From the NCBI GenBank assembly GCA_036393295.1, contig DASWHF010000077.1, forward strand, positions 9,195 through 73,194: 64,000 nt of DNA, in the 5' to 3' direction. Made by a program: the position numbers and the translations under genes. Under the pieces are notes generated by a model. That model was not told the origin of the DNA. It saw only the letters and a list, made by a program, of their open reading frames with translations, and searched no databases. The DNA is from DASWHF01 sp036393295. Lineage in GTDB: Bacteria; Pseudomonadota; Gammaproteobacteria; Acidiferrobacterales; UBA6901. Each line of letters starts with the position of its first letter. The stretch's first letter is position 1. Of the stretch, positions 60,176 through 64,000 are shown piece by piece.

Positions 60176-61408
60176 CTATCCGGCCCCGGCGGCGCGTTGC
60201 CGCCAGCGCTGCGCCTCCTCGTCCCAGTCGTCGGTGCGGACGAAGGGATTGGTGCGCGGGTGATTGAGCATCGCCGGATCGATGTCGAGGCCGAGGCCTT
60301 CGAGGAAGTTGCCGAGGCCGATGCGATCGATCATCTCGCCGCAGCGCTCGTGCTCCAGGCCGTTCTCCGCCCAGAAGTCGATGATGTTGCGCGCCAGCGC
60401 CACCAGGCGCTCGTAGTCCGCGTCGCTGTCGAGCTTCATGAACGGGATCACGACCGTGCCCAGCAGGTCGCCGATCTTGAGGGTGCGCTTGCCGCCGACC
60501 AGGACGGTGACGCCGCGGTCCTTGCCGGGCGACAGCGCCTTGGTCATGACATTGATGCAGTGCATGCAGCGCACGCAGTTGCGGTTGTCGATCGACAAGG
60601 TATCGTCGCGGTTGAGCTTCAGGCAATGGGTCGGGCAGCGGCTGACCACGTTGTCGATGACGTAGTCGCGGCCGTGGGCCTTGACGTAGTTCCCGACCTC
60701 GGTCTGGTTGACCTGGATCGCGTCGCGCCAGGTGCCGATCACCGCCATGTCGGAACGCTGGATGGAGTTCATGCAGTCGTTGGCGCAAACCGAGAACTTG
60801 AACTTGAACTTGTAGGGCAGCGCCGGGCGGTGCAGGTCGTCGGTGAAGTTGTTGAGCACCGCGCGATGCGCGCGGCCCTCGTCGTAGCACGAGTGCTCGC
60901 AGCGCGCGTGGCCGACGCAGGACATCGAGGTGCGCACCGAGGGGCCGGCGCCGCCCATGTCGAAGCCCATCTCGTTGAACGCGTCGAAGGCCGGCTGGAC
61001 ATTGTCGGTGGTGCAGCCCTGCAGCATGACGTCGCCGCTCTGGCCGTGCAGGGCGATCAGCCCCGAGCCGTACTGCTCCCAGATGTCGCAGAACCGGCGC
61101 AATGTGCCGGTATCGTAGTGCATGCCCGGCGCCGGCATGATGCGCAGGGTGTGGAACTCGGCCGAGGCCGGGAACCTGCTCGCGATCTCGGAAAAGCGCG
61201 GGATCACGCCGCCGCCGTAGCCGATGACGCTGGCGGTGCCGCCCTTCCAGTAACCCATGCGGGTCGTGTAGGAATGCTCGAGCTGGCCGAGCAGGTCGAC
61301 CATCATGTCCTTGGTTTCGGCCAGGCGCTTGAGGCCGGTGACGAAACTCGGCCAGGGACCGCTTTCCAGCTGGTCGAGCATGGGGGTGGGATGCGCTTTC
61401 TTGGTCAC
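60176..61408 (-). CDS. dsrA: Dissimilatory sulfite reductase alpha subunit DsrA
   Basis: A 410-residue catalytic subunit. SCVGHARCEHSCYDEG and FSVCANDCMNSIQRSDMAVIG carry the siroheme-[4Fe-4S] cysteines, and DNRNCVRCMHCINVM the ferredoxin insertion. Length fits DsrA. Start ATG 61408. An FNR-like box is centred about 101 bp upstream. Oxidative use is likely in a denitrifier but is inference. Confidence 0.95.
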   Translation of the reverse strand: MTKKAHPTPMLDQLESGPWPSFVTGLKRLAETKDMMVDLLGQLEHSYTTRMGYWKGGTASVIGYGGGVIPRFSEIASRFPASAEFHTLRIMPAPGMHYDTGTLRRFCDIWEQYGSGLIALHGQSGDVMLQGCTTDNVQPAFDAFNEMGFDMGGAGPSVRTSMSCVGHARCEHSCYDEGRAHRAVLNNFTDDLHRPALPYKFKFKFSVCANDCMNSIQRSDMAVIGTWRDAIQVNQTEVGNYVKAHGRDYVIDNVVSRCPTHCLKLNRDDTLSIDNRNCVRCMHCINVMTKALSPGKDRGVTVLVGGKRTLKIGDLLGTVVIPFMKLDSDADYERLVALARNIIDFWAENGLEHERCGEMIDRIGLGNFLEGLGLDIDPAMLNHPRTNPFVRTDDWDEEAQRWRQRAAGAG

Positions 61409-61502
61409 TGCTGTCCTCCGCTAACCGGGAAGGGAATCGCCGGCCCGGCCGCCCCTTCGATGAACGAGGTGCAAGACTAGTGGAAATCGCGCCCGCCTGT
61501 GA

Positions 61503-61516
61503 TTGACTTAAATCAA
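61503..61516. promoter_or_regulatory. FNR-like box between dsrA and senC
   Basis: TTGAC-TTAA-ATCAA lies in the divergent gap, 101 bp from the dsrA start and 125 bp from the senC start. It could serve either side. Confidence 0.65.
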
Positions 61517-61634
61517 CCGAATGCGAAAAAGGCCGGATCCGGGCGATCGGCCCGGGTACGCGACGCGCTTGCTGCGGCCGTGCCGGATATGTCAGGCTGG
61601 CGGGCCTCAACCACACTGGCGGGAAGGTTTTGGA

Positions 61635-62255
61635 ATGAATCAACGTCGGACCCTGTTCATCGCGCTGGGACTCGGCCTCACGGCCGGCCTCGCCGCCGCG
61701 CTGCTGTTCCTCACGCGCCCGGGGCCAGCCGAGGATCCGGGCGTGACGATCATCCGGCCGGCGGCGGCGATCGACGCGTTCCGGCTCGAGGACCAGCGCG
61801 GCGCGGCCTTCGACAGCGCCCGGCTGCAGGGCAAGTGGAGCCTGCTGTTCTTCGGCTACACCCACTGCCCGGACGTCTGCCCGACCACGCTTTCGACCTT
61901 CCGGCGGATCCACGAGCTGCTGGGGCCGCTCAACCGCGACGCCCAGTACGTCTTCGTATCGGTCGATCCCGAGCGCGACACGGCCGAGCAGCGCGGGAAA
62001 TACGCGAGCTACTTCAATCCGGAATTTCTCGGCGTGAGCGGCGCGCACGCGGAGCTCACCAAGCTGGTCCGCTCGCTGGGCGTCTATTACAGGCACGGCG
62101 AGCCGACCGGGGGCGGCGGTTACCTGGTCGATCACAGCGCCGGGGTGTTCCTGATCAATCCCGAGGGGCGCATGCAGGCGCTGTTCTCGGCGCCGCACGA
62201 CGCGCGGCGCATGGCGGCCGCCTTGCGTGAAATCATGGGGCAGAAAAAATCATGA
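61635..62255 (+). CDS. SCO1/SenC-family copper chaperone
   Basis: A 206-residue membrane-anchored thioredoxin-fold protein. GYTHCPDVCPTTL holds Cys 78 and 82 and the copper His in YLVDHSAG; these bind Cu for the CuA centre of an oxidase. Hydrophobic N-terminal anchor (LFIALGLGLTAGLAAALLFL). ATG 61635 is preferred over an in-frame start at 61521 that would bypass the anchor. It overlaps the PCuAC gene. Confidence 0.92.
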   Translation: MNQRRTLFIALGLGLTAGLAAALLFLTRPGPAEDPGVTIIRPAAAIDAFRLEDQRGAAFDSARLQGKWSLLFFGYTHCPDVCPTTLSTFRRIHELLGPLNRDAQYVFVSVDPERDTAEQRGKYASYFNPEFLGVSGAHAELTKLVRSLGVYYRHGEPTGGGGYLVDHSAGVFLINPEGRMQALFSAPHDARRMAAALREIMGQKKS

Positions 62256-62710
62256 TCGCCCGGTATCTGCTGATGCCCTGCCTGGCGGCCGCGCCGGTCG
62301 CCGTCACCGCCCAGGCCGCCGAAACGATCCAGGTCGAGGACGCCTGGATCCGCGAGGCGCCGCCCGGCGCCGCGGTGCTGGCCGCCTATCTCACGCTCGA
62401 GAACCGCGGCGACGCCGAGCGCGCCCTGGTCGGCGCCGACAGCCCGGACTTCGGCCGCATCGAGATCCACGCCACGCGCATGAAGAACGGCATGGCCTCG
62501 ATGGAGCAGCTCAAGCACCTGAAGATCGCGGCACGCGGCCGTGAAGCACTCGCGCCCGGCGGCACCCACCTGATGCTCATGCAGCCGCGCCGCGCGCTGC
62601 GCGCCGGCGACCGCGTGACCCTCACGCTGCGCTTCGCCGGCGGCGCGAACCTCGCCACCGAGGCCGTGGTGCGGCGCGACGAGCAGCCGGACGATCACCA
62701 TCATCACTAG
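62252..62710 (+). CDS. PCuAC copper chaperone
   Basis: A 152-residue periplasmic copper-binding protein with a signal peptide (ending AQAAE) and the H-x-M type pattern IEIHATRMKNGMASMEQLKH...GGTHLMLM, ending in HHHH. Works with Sco proteins in CuA assembly. Its ATG overlaps the end of the Sco gene. The stop codon TAG is part of the CTAG that flanks the MITE. Confidence 0.9.
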   Translation: MIARYLLMPCLAAAPVAVTAQAAETIQVEDAWIREAPPGAAVLAAYLTLENRGDAERALVGADSPDFGRIEIHATRMKNGMASMEQLKHLKIAARGREALAPGGTHLMLMQPRRALRAGDRVTLTLRFAGGANLATEAVVRRDEQPDDHHHH

Positions 62711-62863
62711 GGAAGCTCTGAACAAGTGGTAGAGACTGTCACGACGGGTCCCCTCTCCCACCGGGAGAGGGACAGGGTGAGGGTAAAAGCACTGCGAATA
62801 CCCCCTCACCCTAGCCCTCTCCCCCGCCATGGGCGGGGGAGAGGGAACTTGTTCAGAGTTTCC
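62711..62863. mobile_element. 153-bp MITE flanked by CTAG duplication
   Basis: Inverted ends GGAAGCTCTGAACAAGT (62711-62727) and ACTTGTTCAGAGTTTCC (62847-62863) agree at 16 of 17 bases and are flanked by CTAG at 62707-62710 and 62864-62867. The interior carries two CCCTCTCC hairpins. CTAG duplications are typical of IS5-like insertions. No transposase inside. Confidence 0.87.
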
Positions 62864-62880
62864 CTAGCCGGCGTCGTGGC

Positions 62881-63882
62881 TTGCGTTGCTGCCTGATCCT
62901 GTTGCTGGCCGCGGTCGCGACCGCCTGCCAGCCGCCCGAGCCGGTCCGGCACCGCGAGGCGCGCGCCCTCATGGGCACGCTGGTCGAGGTCACCGCCGAG
63001 GGTGCGGATCCGGTGATGCTGGCGGCCGCCGGCGACGCCGCCTACCGCGAGATGGGGCGGTTGTCGGACATGATGAATCACTACGATCCCGGCAGCGTCG
63101 TCAGCGCCATCAATCGCGCGGCCGGCGTGCGGCCGGTGGCGGTGCCGCCGGAGCTCATGCAGGTGCTGCAACGGGCGACGGAAATATCAGAGCGCAGCGG
63201 CGGCGCCTTCGACATCACGGTCGGCGCGCTGCGCGGCTGGCGCTTCGATCCGGACCGACCGGAGATGCCCGACCGCCGGGCGATCGCCGGGATGCTCGAG
63301 CGCGTCGATTACCGCCGGCTCGAGCTGGATGTGGCCGCCGGTACCGCGTTCCTCGCCCGCGCCGGCATGCGCATCGACCTCGGCGGCATCGCCAAGCTCT
63401 ATATCCTCGACGCCGGCATCGGTGTCCTCGAGCGGCACGGCGTCGACCGCGCCATGATCAACGGCGGCGGCGACGTGGTCGTGACCGGCGGCGCGCCGAA
63501 GCGGCCGTGGCGCGTGGGCATCCGCGACCCGCGGCAGCCGGAGCGCCTGTTCGGGGTGGTGGAGATCGAACGCGGCTACGTGGTGTCGTCGGGCGACTAC
63601 GAGCGTTTCTTTATTAAAGACGGCCGGCGCTACCACCATATCCTCGATCCGCGCACCGGCTATCCGACCGAGGGCCCGCGCGGCGTGACGCTGGTCTCGG
63701 AAAGCCTCGACCGGGTCAACGGGCTGTCGGCGGCGATCATGGTGCTGGGCGCGGAGCGCGGGCGCGCGCTGATCGAGGCGGACCCGGCGGTCGAGGGCGT
63801 CATTTTCGGGCGCGACGGCAGCACCTGGGTCTCCCCGGCCCTGCAACCGCGCCTCGTCGCGCCCGAGGACGCCACGGAATAA
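62881..63882 (+). CDS. apbE: ApbE, FAD:protein FMN transferase (lipoprotein)
   Basis: Attaches FMN to a Thr in redox partners such as NirI/NosR. The 333-residue protein has a short signal peptide with a lipobox-like TAC at Cys 16, then REARALMGTLVEVTAE, GGAFDITVGALRGW, RIDLGGIAKLYI, INGGGDVVVTG and HHILDPRTGYP. It begins at TTG 62881 with a MITE ending 18 bases before; no other in-frame start is evident, so the native 5' end and promoter may have been displaced. NirI in this window carries the target motif. Confidence 0.88.
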   Translation: MRCCLILLLAAVATACQPPEPVRHREARALMGTLVEVTAEGADPVMLAAAGDAAYREMGRLSDMMNHYDPGSVVSAINRAAGVRPVAVPPELMQVLQRATEISERSGGAFDITVGALRGWRFDPDRPEMPDRRAIAGMLERVDYRRLELDVAAGTAFLARAGMRIDLGGIAKLYILDAGIGVLERHGVDRAMINGGGDVVVTGGAPKRPWRVGIRDPRQPERLFGVVEIERGYVVSSGDYERFFIKDGRRYHHILDPRTGYPTEGPRGVTLVSESLDRVNGLSAAIMVLGAERGRALIEADPAVEGVIFGRDGSTWVSPALQPRLVAPEDATE

Positions 63883-63940
63883 GCAAGGCGCGGCACAGCC
63901 TGAACAAAGCCTGTCAGGCGCGCGTACAAGAGCGGAAGTT

Positions 63941-64000
63941 GTAGGGTGGGGCTGCGCCCCACCGACACAGCGCCTGGTGTGGGGCAGGGCCCCACCCGAC
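63941..64000. repeat. GTAGGGTGGGGC palindromic repeat (runs to the edge)
   Basis: GTAGGGTGGGGCTGCGCCCC and GGGGCAGGGCCCCACCC-AC, same family as 37254-37309 and 45387-45464, cut at the window end. The last 118 bases after apbE hold no gene. Confidence 0.65.

Noticed and set aside
1..64000. tRNA or rRNA genes
   Set aside because: No cloverleaf or rRNA-like stretch was recognised by eye; a covariance search would be needed to exclude small RNAs.

Overview
The window is GC-rich (roughly two thirds G+C outside one lower-GC stretch at about 33.6-36.0 kb), densely coding, and reads as the chromosome of a facultatively anaerobic, sulfur-metabolising, denitrifying proteobacterium. The evidence is dissimilatory sulfite reductase dsrAB, a cytochrome cd1 nitrite reductase cluster with most heme d1 synthesis genes, anaerobic heme and ubiquinone synthesis (hemN, ubiT, ubiU, ubiV), an FNR-type regulator with four cysteines, a PPi-dependent phosphofructokinase and a proton-pumping pyrophosphatase. 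A gammaproteobacterial sulfur oxidiser (for example near Acidiferrobacterales) fits, but that placement is inference; no rRNA or tRNA gene was seen.

Layout. 1-10.5 kb: a phosphate block (partial porin, pstSCAB-phoU, ppk, ppx, sixA) with Pho-box-like direct repeats before pstS, ppk and ppx. 10.6-15.1 kb: a three-gene minus-strand operon of an 806-residue protein I do not recognise, a phosphatidylserine decarboxylase homologue and an Lgt-like membrane protein. 15.3-17.9 kb: a cytochrome c lipoprotein, hemB, and adk with a 96-residue histone H1-like tail. 18.2-22.5 kb: a pyrophosphate-energy block (pfp, hppA, two small genes). 22.6-25.4 kb: metallophosphoesterase, CPBP protease, bioB, fnr. 25.7-29.3 kb: hemN and ubiT, divergent over two FNR-like palindromes, then a B12-radical SAM gene. 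29.5-36.3 kb: accessory DNA with brnTA, a PQQ-type sugar dehydrogenase facing a PqqU-like receptor, an integrase-less pair of attC sites with small genes, and a divergent CsrA. 36.3-40.1 kb: ubiV, ubiU, yhcC and a second radical SAM gene behind an FNR-like box. 40.2-45.3 kb: putP, an RraA-like gene, a CHASE-GGDEF-EAL protein and a cysteine-less DsrC homologue. 45.5-56.9 kb: the nir cluster in the order nirI-S-C-F-D-L-G-H-J-(flavin-binding protein)-N. 57.2-58.6 kb: a Fic protein. 58.9-61.4 kb: dsrAB without the usual dsr partners. 61.6-63.9 kb: Sco1/SenC, PCuAC and ApbE.

How it fits together: FNR-like palindromes (TTGAY-N4-RTCAA) lie before hemN, ubiT, the ubiUV operon, hppA, nirI, nirS and dsrA, and fnr itself is in the window, so most of it looks like one oxygen-controlled regulon for heme, quinone, nitrite and sulfite chemistry. 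ApbE would flavinylate NirI; Sco and PCuAC would supply copper to an oxidase.

The chromosome is also full of small palindromic repeats: REP-like elements, two 119-bp MITE copies with TNA duplications, and one 153-bp MITE flanked by CTAG. Three genes (ppk, ubiV and the flavin-binding gene in the nir cluster) end inside the same repeat, which supplies their last codons and stop.
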